From: an uncultured Tateyamaria sp.
GTDB lineage: Bacteria; Pseudomonadota; Alphaproteobacteria; Rhodobacterales; Rhodobacteraceae
Assembly (NCBI RefSeq): GCF_947494755.1
Contig: NZ_CANLVZ010000003.1
Location: 186,001 to 250,000, forward strand
DNA length: 64,000 nt
Direction: 5' to 3'
The notes under the pieces were generated by a model. It saw only the letters and a program-made list of their open reading frames with translations. It had not been told where the DNA came from and ran no database searches. Below are positions 45,050 to 54,633 of this stretch, piece after piece (the stretch's first letter is position 1; each line of letters opens with the position of its first letter). Both the position numbers and the translations under genes were made by a program.

Positions 45050-46297
45050 TCAGGGCACCGGGATGGCAAGCGCCTTGGGAACCAGCGCGTTGATCTGTCG
45101 GATATGCTCGGGCAGGCACACGGTGTGAAAGTCGTATGTCTTGACAACGTGTTGCCGGGCGGCGTGCCCGATATGGGCAAAGGATTTGGGCGAAGCGAGA
45201 ACCTCGGCCACCTGGGCCGCCAGCGCCTCTGGATCGAAGAAATCGACCAACAGACCGGTTTCGTTATGGGTCATGGCCTCGCGCACGGGGGCCACGTCAC
45301 TGGCGACGATCACGGCTCCCATCGCCATGCTTTCAAGCAGGGACCATGACAAGACAAAGGGCATCGTCAGGTAAATGTGGCACGTGCTGATCTGGATAAT
45401 CTTCTGGTAACTCTCGTAGGGCACCTGCCCCAGAAAATGCAGGCGATCCCAGTCGATCAGATGGCCAACCTCGGCCTCCATCTCTCCGCGCAAACCGCCG
45501 GGATGCTTGGACTTGCCGCCATAGGATGCGTCGTTGCCGCCAATCACCAGAATGCGCGCGCCCGGTCGTGCCTTCTGGATGCGGGGCACGGCGCGCATGA
45601 ACTGGTGATAGCCGCGCGTGGTCTCAAGATTGCGTGCCATGAAAGTCACAACCTCGTCCTTGGCGGTCAGGGGGCGGCCAATGCGGCCAAGGCTGATGGT
45701 CGCCTTCTTGTTCGGCTTCAGTTTGTCGGTGCGGATACCGTCGTGACAGACATAGATCTTGTCATGAAAGCTTTCGGGAAAGCGGTTGCGCTGCCACATG
45801 GTCGGGCTGTGGGCGACATCCACGACCTCGATATTCATCAATGGCACGACGTTATGGCCGTGCATGAGATAGGGGGCGTGGTCACTGGGCGGGCTTGCAG
45901 GGTCAAAACCGACAGGGCCGCCATGCACTGAATAGAAATATTCGAAAAACCCGATGATCGGCACGTCGGGCAGCACCTCGCGAAAGAACGTCATCTCACC
46001 CCACCCTACATGGCCGATGACGATATCCGGGGTGAACCCTTCCGCCACCAACGCGCGCAGGGCCGTGACCGCGCCAAAACCGTTGCCGGCCGCATTCTCC
46101 CATGTGCGCGACAGCCCATAGGCCTTTTCATCCGCCTTGTGGTGCGTTTTGTAGACGACACTACGCACCCCCTTGAAGGTGGGTGCCTTGACGCGCTGGG
46201 TCAGGAAGACAATCTCGTGCGTGCCTAGCGCGCCAAGCCACTGGATCAGCTCGCGGTACTGACCGGGCATGTTCTGGTGCACAAACAATAGCTTCAT
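45050..46297 (-). CDS. GT4-family glycosyltransferase
   Basis: 415 residues. It has a GT-B fold: an N-terminal Rossmann-like half (MKLLFVHQNMPGQYRELIQW), an acceptor loop region FYSVHGGPVGFDP, and a C-terminal half with the GT4 signature LSWSLLESMAMGAVIVASDV carrying the nucleotide-sugar-binding glutamate. Substrate unknown. It is 3 bases upstream of the epimerase, so part of the same operon. The long upstream extension of the frame to 46420 lacks support; MKLLFVHQ is the natural start. Confidence 0.88.
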   Translation of the reverse strand: MKLLFVHQNMPGQYRELIQWLGALGTHEIVFLTQRVKAPTFKGVRSVVYKTHHKADEKAYGLSRTWENAAGNGFGAVTALRALVAEGFTPDIVIGHVGWGEMTFFREVLPDVPIIGFFEYFYSVHGGPVGFDPASPPSDHAPYLMHGHNVVPLMNIEVVDVAHSPTMWQRNRFPESFHDKIYVCHDGIRTDKLKPNKKATISLGRIGRPLTAKDEVVTFMARNLETTRGYHQFMRAVPRIQKARPGARILVIGGNDASYGGKSKHPGGLRGEMEAEVGHLIDWDRLHFLGQVPYESYQKIIQISTCHIYLTMPFVLSWSLLESMAMGAVIVASDVAPVREAMTHNETGLLVDFFDPEALAAQVAEVLASPKSFAHIGHAARQHVVKTYDFHTVCLPEHIRQINALVPKALAIPVP

Positions 46298-46349
46298 AAC
46301 GTCCTCACAACTATAAGGTGTAGATAGCGCCGACGCGCCCACCGCGCAA

Positions 46350-47336
46350 TCATCTGTGATCTTGCCAGATATCGCGCGTGCCGCGCTTTTCCTGCCCCGG
46401 TGACAACCCAAACGCGCCACGATAGCTTTTGGAGAAATGCGACAGCGACCGGAACCCGCAAGCGACGCAAATGTCGGTCACCGTGAGCGCGGTCTGGCGC
46501 AGCAGCCCGCGCGCTTTCTCAAGCCGCAGATGCAAGTAGTGCCGCTTGGGCGACACGCCCAGATGTTTGGCAAAGAGCCGTTCAAGCTGCCGGGTGCTGA
46601 TCGCGACGGCCTGCGCGATCTCGTCCGGGCGCAGCGGGTCCTCAAGGTTGTTTTCCATGATTTGCAGGGCAACGCCCAACTTGCCGTGGGCCAGATCGGG
46701 CCGGGTGCGGCGCGACAGCCGTTGACCATGTGTTGGCCCGCGCGGATCGGTATAGACCATCTGATCGGCAACCCATGTGGCCAGATCGGTGCCGTAGTCG
46801 TCCCTGATCCGGTGCAGCATCATATCCATCGACGCAGCCCCGCCTGCTGTCGTGAAAATGCGTCCGTCCACGGAATAGAGACTGTTTTGGATGATCACAT
46901 CCGGCAGTAATTCTGTCAGGGCATCGCGATATTCCCAGTGGGTCGTGACCCGCTTGCCCGACAACAACCCAGCCAAGGCCAGCGTGTAGGTGCCTGACGA
47001 TAGCGCACCAAAATCCATCCCCTTGCGCACCTCGCGGCGTATCCAGTTGAGGATGGGTTTGGTGCTGTTTTCTCCAGCGCCATGCCCGGCACAAACCACA
47101 AGCGTTTCATGTCGATCGAGGTCGGGCAGGGCCGCTTCGACCGCCGCTGTCACACCATTATAGGCGGGTACGGGATCACCGCTTTCGCCAATCAACCGCC
47201 ATGTGTAAAACACCTGACCCGAGGGATGCAGGTTGGCGAGGCTCAGCGCTTCGAGAGCGCAGGCAAAGCCAAGTTGGGAATAGCCGGGGATAAGCAGAAA
47301 GGCATAGGCCTTCGGGGTCGTCACCTCAGGCGGCAA
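46350..47336 (-). CDS. GlxA-type AraC-family transcriptional regulator
   Basis: 328 residues. The N-terminal DJ-1/PfpI (class I glutamine amidotransferase-like) domain (about 10-180) is followed by two AraC helix-turn-helix motifs (DEIAQAVAISTRQLERLFAK and TVTDICVACGFRSLSHFSKS). The usual nucleophile position of the PfpI domain reads GALSSGTYTLALAG, so the cysteine is a serine and the domain is a ligand sensor, not an enzyme. Members such as GbdR and CdhR respond to betaine or carnitine; the ligand here is unknown. It overlaps the next gene upstream by 11 bases. Confidence 0.88.
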   Translation of the reverse strand: MPPEVTTPKAYAFLLIPGYSQLGFACALEALSLANLHPSGQVFYTWRLIGESGDPVPAYNGVTAAVEAALPDLDRHETLVVCAGHGAGENSTKPILNWIRREVRKGMDFGALSSGTYTLALAGLLSGKRVTTHWEYRDALTELLPDVIIQNSLYSVDGRIFTTAGGAASMDMMLHRIRDDYGTDLATWVADQMVYTDPRGPTHGQRLSRRTRPDLAHGKLGVALQIMENNLEDPLRPDEIAQAVAISTRQLERLFAKHLGVSPKRHYLHLRLEKARGLLRQTALTVTDICVACGFRSLSHFSKSYRGAFGLSPGQEKRGTRDIWQDHR

Positions 47337-47721
47337 GGGCGGTGTCCAAGAGGGCGCGGACCTTGCGGGCGTAAGGTTCGTTCACCAGGCGCGCGACTTC
47401 TTCGCCATTCTTCATCACCAGCAGAGTGGAGCGACGGGTAACCTTTAGCCGCTCGGTCAGTTGGGCCCGCCCAAACGTGTCCCAATCCACATCCACAAAG
47501 GTCAGATTCGCGTAAGCCGGGGTATCGGCCAGCGCTTCGGCGATCAGGTCGGCCTTGATCTGGCAGGTGATGGACCAGCTTGCGCGGTAATTCAGAATGA
47601 TCACCTGATCGGTCGCGCGCAGGGTACGCCACACATCTGGGGTAAACGTCTCGGCAGGGTATGCACCGGCGATGGCAGGGATCAACGCGACGGTAGATAA
47701 CAAAAAGGTACGGCGGTGCAT
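47326..47721 (-). CDS. Exported thioredoxin-like protein lacking the CXXC pair
   Basis: 131 residues. The signal peptide (MHRRTFLLSTVALIPAIAGA) points to the periplasm. The thioredoxin fold is clear (VIILNYRASWSITCQ, FVDVDWDTFGRAQLTERLKV, STLLVMKNGEEVARLV), but the active site reads WSITC rather than WCxxC, so only the second cysteine remains. A monothiol or structural role is likely. Its stop lies inside the start of the GlxA-type regulator (11-base overlap). Confidence 0.8.
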   Translation of the reverse strand: MHRRTFLLSTVALIPAIAGAYPAETFTPDVWRTLRATDQVIILNYRASWSITCQIKADLIAEALADTPAYANLTFVDVDWDTFGRAQLTERLKVTRRSTLLVMKNGEEVARLVNEPYARKVRALLDTALAA

Positions 47722-47794
47722 GTGACGCGGGCTTTCACAACTGAGGGCTACGCAGAATCATATGGGGCAGGTGGGTGCGCGCAAGAGGCGGCGT

Positions 47795-48664
47795 TCAGGT
47801 TTTGGCCTGCCGTGACAATTGCACCGCAAGGATGCCAGCCGCGATAATGGCCACCCCGATCACATCCTGCGTTCCAAGCTGTTCGCCCAGTAACAGAGCC
47901 GCAATTGCGACCCCGAAGAACGGGTTGAGGAAGTGAAAGGTGGCCGCCTTGATCGCCCCGATCCGCGCCACCAACGCAAACCATATCCATGTCGCCAACA
48001 GACCCGGCCCGATGGTTGTATACGCGAATGCGATGACAAGCTCGGGGGTGACATCGACCCGGATCGTCTCGGTCAGGGCCGAGGCAATGGCCAGCACGCC
48101 CGAGCCGACAAACATCTGCAAGCCGACGACCATCATCAGGTTCCCGCCCGAAGACATGGTGCGCATCGACAGGGTCGCTATCGTCAATGCCACGGCTGCA
48201 ATAATACAAAGTGCAACACCGTAAAGGTCCACGCCCGTGTTCAGCCTCGCCGACATGATCAGAACAACGCCGCCGACGCCCAAAACCAGGCCCGCGACAC
48301 CCAACAACGGCAAGCGGTCGCGAAACACGATCCAGCCTGCGAAGGCGACCATCAGAGGCATCGTTGAAGCGATGATAGAGGCCAATGACGCCTGCACCGT
48401 CTGCATTGCGTAGAAATTCAAACCCAGATAAATTGCGTTCTGGCACACCCCGAAAATGATCGTTGCGCGCCACTGATCGCGGGTCAGGTTCCACGTCTGG
48501 CCCAGCATCCGAGCGATCACCACACCGATCAGCCCCGATAGAAAAAACCGCAACGCGAGCGACGCCAAGGGCGATGCATCCGCCACGATGATCCGGGCCG
48601 ACGTAAACGCAGAGGACCAGATCAGGGCAAATGTCAGCCCCATCAGAATTGCGCGGATGTCCAT
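47795..48664 (-). CDS. EamA/DMT-family transporter
   Basis: 289 residues with ten predicted membrane helices in two EamA repeats (residues about 8-140 and 150-285). FALIWSSAFTSARIIVADAS and ALRFFLSGLIGVVIARM are typical. These proteins export metabolites such as amino acids; the substrate is not readable. ATG at 48664 is used because the open frame upstream is not membrane-like. Confidence 0.87.
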   Translation of the reverse strand: MDIRAILMGLTFALIWSSAFTSARIIVADASPLASLALRFFLSGLIGVVIARMLGQTWNLTRDQWRATIIFGVCQNAIYLGLNFYAMQTVQASLASIIASTMPLMVAFAGWIVFRDRLPLLGVAGLVLGVGGVVLIMSARLNTGVDLYGVALCIIAAVALTIATLSMRTMSSGGNLMMVVGLQMFVGSGVLAIASALTETIRVDVTPELVIAFAYTTIGPGLLATWIWFALVARIGAIKAATFHFLNPFFGVAIAALLLGEQLGTQDVIGVAIIAAGILAVQLSRQAKT

Positions 48665-48798
48665 GAAGGTGCCTTTCGTCTTGCTGCGGGACGTTCTGGC
48701 AATTCGGTACGGGATGCAAGCGGGCTGATCACGACCCTGTTTGATGCAAGTGATCGCGTGCCGCTCCACATAAAGGGCAGACGCAAAAGAGGTGATTC

Positions 48799-50166
48799 AT
48801 GAAATTCACACGACGCAGGTTTGGCGGGTTGGCGATTGCAGGGGCAAGCGTACCCGTCACAGGGCTGGCTCAGGATATATCGCTGCTGGATGTGCAGCGG
48901 GCGGCCTTGTCCGGCACAACATCCGAGTTTGACGCAGCGATGGCGCGGATCAAGGAGCGGGGCAATCCGGATATGGCTGCGGCCCTGATCGTCTCCTTGC
49001 GCTTTTCCCGATCACGCGGGGTGCAGATTGCGGACGCGCTCAAGTCCATCACGAGCGAGGATCATTTTACCGATTGGTTCGAATGGATGCTGTGGCAGGA
49101 ACGCAATCCGCAGATCAAACCACATGCCGATTTCCCCACCTTCAAACGCGAGGTACTGTTGCGGGTGGACGAGAATTTCGCCGACTTCCTGCGCCCCGAA
49201 CATATCCAACCCGAGGCGATGCGTATCCGGCTTGAGGAGATTTCGTGGGGTGGTGTGGTCAAGGATGGCATCCCGTCGCTCGATAACCCGGACTTGCTGG
49301 AGGCGGCCGAGGCCGACTATCTGCGCGGCGATGATCTGGTCTTTGGTGTGTCGATCAACGGCGACACACGTGCCTATCCGCTGCGCATCATGGGCTGGCA
49401 CGAGATGTTCAACGAGGTGATTGGCGGTGTGCCGGTGGCGCTGGCTTATTGCACGCTATGCGGCTCGGGCATCCTGTTCGAGACGCAAGTGAGCGGTCGG
49501 CCCAAGCCGTTGGTCTTTGGGTCGTCCGGCTTTCTTTACCGGTCCAACAAGCTGATGTTTGATCGTGAAACCAACAGCCTTTGGAACCAATATACAGGCA
49601 AGCCGGTGGTCGGCCCGCTGGTCGGCAGCGGGATTGAGTTGAAACAACGACCCGTTGTCATCACCACTTGGGACAATTGGAAAGCGGCCAACCCGTCCAC
49701 AAAGGTGCTGAGCCTTGATACCGGGCATCGACGTGATTACGGCTCTGGTGTGGTCTACAACGACTATTTTGCATCGCCCGATTTGATGTTCCCCGCGCAG
49801 GTGGACCAACGGCAGCATGCGCAAAAGGACTACATCTTTACGGTCCGCCAATTCGGGGCTGCACGGGCGTGGCCGCTGGATGCGTTTGTGGGAATGCCGG
49901 TGATCAACGATGCGATTGCGGGCACACCATTACTGTTGATCGGTGATGCAGAGACGCGCAGCGTGCGCGCCTACGAACGGTCGGATCACACGTTCACGCC
50001 AACGGCCGGGCGGTTGCAGGACCAAAACGGCGGCGAGTGGCGGGTGACGGAGGACGCGCTTGTCGGCCCGGAAGGCGCGCGCCTACCACGGGTGGCGGGG
50101 CACATCTCGTATTGGTTTGCCTGGGACAATTACCTTGGCGATGCCGCGACGGTCTATCAGGGATAG
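48799..50166 (+). CDS. DUF3179 protein with Tat-like signal
   Basis: 455 residues. The N-terminus MKFTRRRFGGLAIAGASVPV is a twin-arginine-type signal. DUF3179 hallmarks are AYPLRIMGWHEMFNEVIGGV, LAYCTLCGSGILFE and WNQYTGKPVVGPL with the conserved CTLC cysteines. Function is unknown; the cysteines and Tat export suggest a periplasmic cofactor- or metal-binding protein. It is divergent from the EamA gene across a 134-base gap. Confidence 0.87.
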   Translation: MKFTRRRFGGLAIAGASVPVTGLAQDISLLDVQRAALSGTTSEFDAAMARIKERGNPDMAAALIVSLRFSRSRGVQIADALKSITSEDHFTDWFEWMLWQERNPQIKPHADFPTFKREVLLRVDENFADFLRPEHIQPEAMRIRLEEISWGGVVKDGIPSLDNPDLLEAAEADYLRGDDLVFGVSINGDTRAYPLRIMGWHEMFNEVIGGVPVALAYCTLCGSGILFETQVSGRPKPLVFGSSGFLYRSNKLMFDRETNSLWNQYTGKPVVGPLVGSGIELKQRPVVITTWDNWKAANPSTKVLSLDTGHRRDYGSGVVYNDYFASPDLMFPAQVDQRQHAQKDYIFTVRQFGAARAWPLDAFVGMPVINDAIAGTPLLLIGDAETRSVRAYERSDHTFTPTAGRLQDQNGGEWRVTEDALVGPEGARLPRVAGHISYWFAWDNYLGDAATVYQG

Positions 50167-50174
50167 TTCACAAA

Positions 50175-50200
50175 AAAGGGCCGCTCGAAAGCGACCCTTT
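50175..50200 (-). terminator. Rho-independent terminator of the HU gene
   Basis: AAAGGGCCGCT-CGAA-AGCGACCCTTT. The single C-A mismatch on the plus strand becomes a G-U pair in the minus-strand RNA, and the minus strand continues with TTTTTTG, so it is built for the leftward HU transcript. It also lies 9 bases past the DUF3179 stop and may work for both. Confidence 0.8.
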
Positions 50201-50221
50201 GGTACTTGAGGTGGCGTCGAC

Positions 50222-50509
50222 TTAACCGTTGACGCTGTCCTTGAGGGCCTTGGCAATTGTCATTTTGACAACCTTGTCGGCCTCTTTTTTGAATTGCTCA
50301 CCGGTGGCAGGGTTGCGCACCATGCGCTCGGGGCGCTCACGGCAATAGATCTTGCCGACGCCGGGCAGGGTGACGGCACCGCCGCCCGAAACTTCCTTGG
50401 TGATCAAGCCACAGATTGCGTCCAGTGCGGCACCTGCGGATTTCTTGTCTGAGTCCATCTCCTCGGCCAGCGCGGCGACGAGTTGGGTTTTTGTCATTGG
50501 TTTTGCCAT
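50222..50509 (-). CDS. hup: HU-type DNA-binding protein
   Basis: 95 residues, HU/IHF fold: MAKPMTKTQLVAALAEEMD, the dimerisation helices, and the beta arm GVGKIYCRERPERMVRNPAT, where the canonical GRNPxTG reads VRNPATG. A cysteine in the arm base (KIYC) is unusual. GGAGA before the ATG at 50509 sets the start. It compacts and bends DNA as a nucleoid protein. Confidence 0.92.
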   Translation of the reverse strand: MAKPMTKTQLVAALAEEMDSDKKSAGAALDAICGLITKEVSGGGAVTLPGVGKIYCRERPERMVRNPATGEQFKKEADKVVKMTIAKALKDSVNG

Positions 50510-50741
50510 TTTCTGGTCTCCTTCGTCTGCCCGAGAATTAGGGCCTCCTAACCGGTTTGTAACGGTATGTTGTGGGAAAACACAACGAATAGTGGCCTCT
50601 TGCAAGTAAAAACAGGGTTTTTTTTGGCGGTTTTTGGCTTCTGCGCCGCATTTGCCGGTCTGTGTTGTGGGCTCTGACGGGCAGTTTGGGCGTTCAACAG
50701 CCGACTTGCCGCGATGCAGAGACGATGCGATCATCCCCCAA

Positions 50742-51260
50742 ATGTTTACAAACGACACCGTCAGAAGGCCGTTCTCCTTCTATATTAGAAGAATCGGGTT
50801 CCCTTTTATCGGGCTGTTTTTTGCCCTCATGATGAGCGGCTGCACACCCGGCAACGTCATCGTCGTGACCCGCATCGACGTGCGGAGCGACTACGTATCG
50901 GCCATCGGTGCGCCCGCATTGAACCGGCGTATCGCAGCCCGCGCGACCGCATTGGGCGGGACATGCGGGCCATGGCTGCAGTCGACAACGGTACTGCGCT
51001 GCGGCAGCTTCGGCACCGATGCCTCGACGCAGGCAACCTTCGGCGTTTACGACGATGATGTATATCGGATCCGGATCAGAACATGGATTACGAAGCTGGC
51101 TCCCAAAGGTTCGGATACACTAGACAGCGGTGTCCTTTTGTCGGATGCGCACCGCGCGCTTGAAACATGGCTGCTCAGCCAAGGCGTGCCACGCGCCCAG
51201 ATGGCGCGCGCCATTCGCCAAGTCGGAGAGCGGGCACCACTTGACCTGTTCAACCGATAG
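50742..51260 (+). CDS. Probable lipoprotein of unknown function
   Basis: 172 residues from the ATG at 50742. A basic stretch (RRPFSFYIRR), a hydrophobic core (FPFIGLFFALMM) and the lipobox MSGC (cysteine 34) suggest lipid attachment. The mature part has two cysteines (GGTCGPW and LRCGSF) and an alpha/beta character. I do not recognise a family. An earlier ATG at 50634 would bury the signal. It is alone between HU and amn. Confidence 0.65.
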   Translation: MFTNDTVRRPFSFYIRRIGFPFIGLFFALMMSGCTPGNVIVVTRIDVRSDYVSAIGAPALNRRIAARATALGGTCGPWLQSTTVLRCGSFGTDASTQATFGVYDDDVYRIRIRTWITKLAPKGSDTLDSGVLLSDAHRALETWLLSQGVPRAQMARAIRQVGERAPLDLFNR

Positions 51261-51269
51261 CCGCAGCGA

Positions 51270-52730
51270 TCAGAGAAACGCAGTCTCGTCGAAGGACCGC
51301 AATTTCCGGCTGTGAATACGCTCCAACGGCATTTCGCGCAGATGTTCCATCGCCCGAATACCGATCATCAGGTGCCGCGCGACCTGTTCCTTGTAAAAGT
51401 TCGAGGCCATGCCGGGCAGCTTCAACTCCCCATGTAAGGGTTTGTCGGACACGCACAGCAGCGTGCCATAGGGTACGCGGAACCGATACCCGTTGGCCGC
51501 AATCGTTGCGCTTTCCATGTCCAGCGCCACGGCGCGCGATTGGCTCAACCGTTGAACAGGGCCACGCTGATCGCGCAATTCCCAGTTCCGGTCGTCATGG
51601 GTGGCAACTGTCCCGGTGCGCATGATCCGCTTCAGCTCGTAGCCTTCCAATTCGGTGACGCTGGCCACGGCCTGCTCAAGGGCGATCTGAATTTCGGCCA
51701 GCGCAGGGATGGGCACCCAGGGCGGTAAATCGTTGTCGAGCACGTGGTCTTCGCGCAGATACCCATGCGCCAACACGAAGTCCCCAAGCGCCTGAGAATT
51801 CCGCAGCCCCGCGCAGTGTCCGACCATCAGCCACGCATGTGGGCGCAGCACGGCGATGTGGTCCGTCGCCGTCTTTGCGTTCGACGGGCCGACCCCGATA
51901 TTGACCAGCGTGATGCCTGACCCATCTGCCCGCTTGAGGTGATAGGTCGGCATTTGCGGCGTTTTGAGGCTGTCGGGCAACGGTTGATCGCCCGCGGTAA
52001 TCTCGGCATTGCCAGTGGATACGAAGGCTGTGTAGCCGCTGTTTGGATCATCGAGCTGTGCGCGGGCATAGGCCTCGAACTCGGACACATAGAATTGGTA
52101 GTTGGTGAACAACACGTGGTTCTGGAAATGCGAGGGATCGGTGGCCGTGTAATGGGCCAGACGCGCGAGCGAATAGTCGATGCGCTGCGCCGTAAAGGGG
52201 GCCAACGGGCCGATGCCGTTTTCGGGTTCATAGGTCCCGTTCACGATATCATCGTTGGTGTTGCTGAGGTCCGGCACGTCGAAAAAGTCGCGCAGCGGAA
52301 AGGATGCGGCCCCCTGCTGTGGCACCGTCAGGTTCGGGTCGTTAGCGACCGCAAAATGCACCGGCATCGGTGTGCTGGAATAGCCGATTTCGACGGGCTG
52401 GTCGTGGTTGCAGATGAGCAGATCGATCTGTTGGACCAGATAGTTGGCGAACAGGTCAGGTCGCGTGACCGTCGTGGCATATGTGCCGGGTGCAGACACG
52501 TGCCCAAAGCTGAGCCGCGTATCGACCCGCGCATAGCTTGATGTGGTAAAGCGGATTTCGGGGTAGAACGCTCGCACGCGGCCTGCCGGTGCACCGTTCT
52601 CCATCGCGTCTAAAAACTGCGAGCACAGGAAATCAGAGGCCTCTTGGTAGAGGTTCTTAAGCCGTTCCACTGCGGCCGTCGCGTCGTTGAATTCCGTGTG
52701 GCTTTGATGGCTTTGATCAGGTGTTTTCAT
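51270..52730 (-). CDS. amn: AMP nucleosidase
   Basis: 486 residues, as in E. coli (484). The N-terminal Amn domain (FYPEIRFTTSSYARVDTRLS) is followed by the phosphorylase-like catalytic domain (VNIGVGPSNAKTATDHIAVL; ALDMESATIAANGYRFRVPYG). It hydrolyses AMP to adenine and ribose-5-phosphate. Its start overlaps the ade stop by 4 bases, joining adenine production with adenine deamination. Confidence 0.94.
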   Translation of the reverse strand: MKTPDQSHQSHTEFNDATAAVERLKNLYQEASDFLCSQFLDAMENGAPAGRVRAFYPEIRFTTSSYARVDTRLSFGHVSAPGTYATTVTRPDLFANYLVQQIDLLICNHDQPVEIGYSSTPMPVHFAVANDPNLTVPQQGAASFPLRDFFDVPDLSNTNDDIVNGTYEPENGIGPLAPFTAQRIDYSLARLAHYTATDPSHFQNHVLFTNYQFYVSEFEAYARAQLDDPNSGYTAFVSTGNAEITAGDQPLPDSLKTPQMPTYHLKRADGSGITLVNIGVGPSNAKTATDHIAVLRPHAWLMVGHCAGLRNSQALGDFVLAHGYLREDHVLDNDLPPWVPIPALAEIQIALEQAVASVTELEGYELKRIMRTGTVATHDDRNWELRDQRGPVQRLSQSRAVALDMESATIAANGYRFRVPYGTLLCVSDKPLHGELKLPGMASNFYKEQVARHLMIGIRAMEHLREMPLERIHSRKLRSFDETAFL

Positions 52731-54541
52731 GTTGTCGGCTCAAGTACTGGGATAAATTCAAAGGTACGCACGTCGACCAACCCAAGGTCCGAGATGCGCA
52801 ATTCAGGGATAACGACCAAGGCAAGCAAGGAGTGCTGCATATAGGCGTTGTTGAGGGTGCAGCCGCAGTCGAGCATCGCCTGCACGAGCTGGTCTGCCTT
52901 GGCGGCGACCTCGCGGGCAGGGCGGTCCGACATCAGGCCCGCAATCGGCAGTTCAACCAGCGCCAGTTCGATCCCGTCGCGAAAGATCGTGACCCCGCCA
53001 CCCACCTCGGCCAACCGGTTTGCAGCCAGCGCCATTTGGGTGCGATCAGTCCCCACCACGATCATGTGGTGACTGTCATGCGCCACTGTCGAGGCCATCG
53101 CCATTCTGCCGGCATAGTTGAAACCTGCGACAAGCGCGTTTGTGACGCCGCCCGTCGCGCGGTGTCGTTCAACCAGCGCGATCTGGCACGTGTCTCCATG
53201 CGGTTCGACCTTGCCATCATTGACGGGCAGGTCGCGTTTCAATGCTTTGGTCGGTGCCTGATTTTCGACGACGCCGATGACATTGGCAGTCAACGAATTG
53301 CGGCCTTCGGGTGCTTTGATCTCAAAGTCTGATGCGGTCAGCGTTTTGCCCAGATGCACGGTCTGCCGGGCTGTCTCCGGCCAGTCAAGATGTGGGCAGT
53401 CCACGACCAGCTTGCCATCCATCGCAACGGTCTTGCCACGTGCGATGACCTGCTCGATCGGCAGGGTTTTCAGATCCGAGGTCAGGATCACATCTGCGCG
53501 CCGTCCCGGGGTCAGCGACCCGATCTCGCGTTCCAGCCCGAAATGGGTGGCAGTGTTGATCGTTGCCATTTGCAGCGCGATCAGCGGGTCACATCCGCAG
53601 TCGATGGCGTGGCGCACCACCCGGTTCATATGTCCGTCATTCACCAAGGTGCCGGAATGGCAGTCATCGGTGCACAGGATCATGTTGCGCGGATCAAGGC
53701 CCTTTTCGGTGATGGCGGTGATCTGGGTTTCGACGTCGTACCAGGCCGACCCAAGACGGATCATCGACCGCATCCCCTGCCGCATCCGCGCAATCGCATC
53801 CGCCTCGCAGGTGCCTTCGTGATCGTCCGCAGGCCCGCCCGCAACATAGGCGGCAAAGTCGCGGCCCAGATCGGGCGAGGCATAGTGCCCGCCGACCGTC
53901 TTGCCCGCCCGCTGCGTGGCCGCGACCTCGGCCAGCATTTGCGGATCGCCCGCCGCCATGCCGGGAAAGTTCATCATTTCGCCCAGACCGATGATGCCAG
54001 GCCAGTCCATGGCTTCGGCCACATCTTCGGCACTGATCTCATAACCCGTCGTTTCCATACCCGGCGCGGAAGGGGCGCAGGACGGCATCTGTGTCCAGAT
54101 GTTGACGGGCTGCATCAACGCTTCGTCATGCATCAGGCGGACCCCGGCAAGGCCCAGCACATTCGCAATCTCATGGGGGTCGGTGAACATCGAGGTGGTG
54201 CCATGCGGGATCACCGCAGCGGCAAACTCGGCAGGGGTTAGCATCCCGGATTCGATGTGCATATGACCGTCGCACAGCCCGGGGATCATGTAGCGGCCCT
54301 GCGCCTCGATCACTTCCGTGTCGGGGCCCGTGCAATAGCTCGCATCGGGTACGACACAGGCAATGCGCCCGTCCTTGATGGCGATGTCGTGGTCTGACAG
54401 CGCCTCGCGGGTGTGCACGTTTACCCACGTGCCGCCACGAATGACTATGTCTGCAAATGCGCGGCCCGCGGCCACGTCCACAAGGGCCGGGGCAGTGTCA
54501 GGCCAGCTTGGAAAGGGGGTCGGGAAAAGGTCGTGTTCCAT
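52727..54541 (-). CDS. ade: Adenine deaminase
   Basis: 604 residues, amidohydrolase superfamily. It has PGLCDGHMHIESGMLTPAEF with the metal histidines, MFTDPHEIANVLG, LCTDDCHSGTLVNDGHMNRV and GRRADVILTSDL, and a C-terminal domain ending with HSLLALVVIPELRISDLGL. It deaminates adenine to hypoxanthine. The start at 54541 is the first ATG before homology; an in-frame codon at 54619 lies in the divergent gap. Co-translated with amn. Confidence 0.94.
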   Translation of the reverse strand: MEHDLFPTPFPSWPDTAPALVDVAAGRAFADIVIRGGTWVNVHTREALSDHDIAIKDGRIACVVPDASYCTGPDTEVIEAQGRYMIPGLCDGHMHIESGMLTPAEFAAAVIPHGTTSMFTDPHEIANVLGLAGVRLMHDEALMQPVNIWTQMPSCAPSAPGMETTGYEISAEDVAEAMDWPGIIGLGEMMNFPGMAAGDPQMLAEVAATQRAGKTVGGHYASPDLGRDFAAYVAGGPADDHEGTCEADAIARMRQGMRSMIRLGSAWYDVETQITAITEKGLDPRNMILCTDDCHSGTLVNDGHMNRVVRHAIDCGCDPLIALQMATINTATHFGLEREIGSLTPGRRADVILTSDLKTLPIEQVIARGKTVAMDGKLVVDCPHLDWPETARQTVHLGKTLTASDFEIKAPEGRNSLTANVIGVVENQAPTKALKRDLPVNDGKVEPHGDTCQIALVERHRATGGVTNALVAGFNYAGRMAMASTVAHDSHHMIVVGTDRTQMALAANRLAEVGGGVTIFRDGIELALVELPIAGLMSDRPAREVAAKADQLVQAMLDCGCTLNNAYMQHSLLALVVIPELRISDLGLVDVRTFEFIPVLEPTT

Positions 54542-54633
54542 GACCCAATATTTCACCACGCCCGGGGGGCTGCAAGTGATATTCCGATGACACGCGCGTG
54601 GAACCGCTGGGACAGCCACCGCGTTGCACTTCC

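Noticed and set aside
46350-47336. Reading the GlxA-type N-terminal domain as an active PfpI protease or amidotransferase
   Set aside because: The nucleophilic cysteine position carries serine and the protein ends in AraC helix-turn-helix motifs, so it is a regulator.
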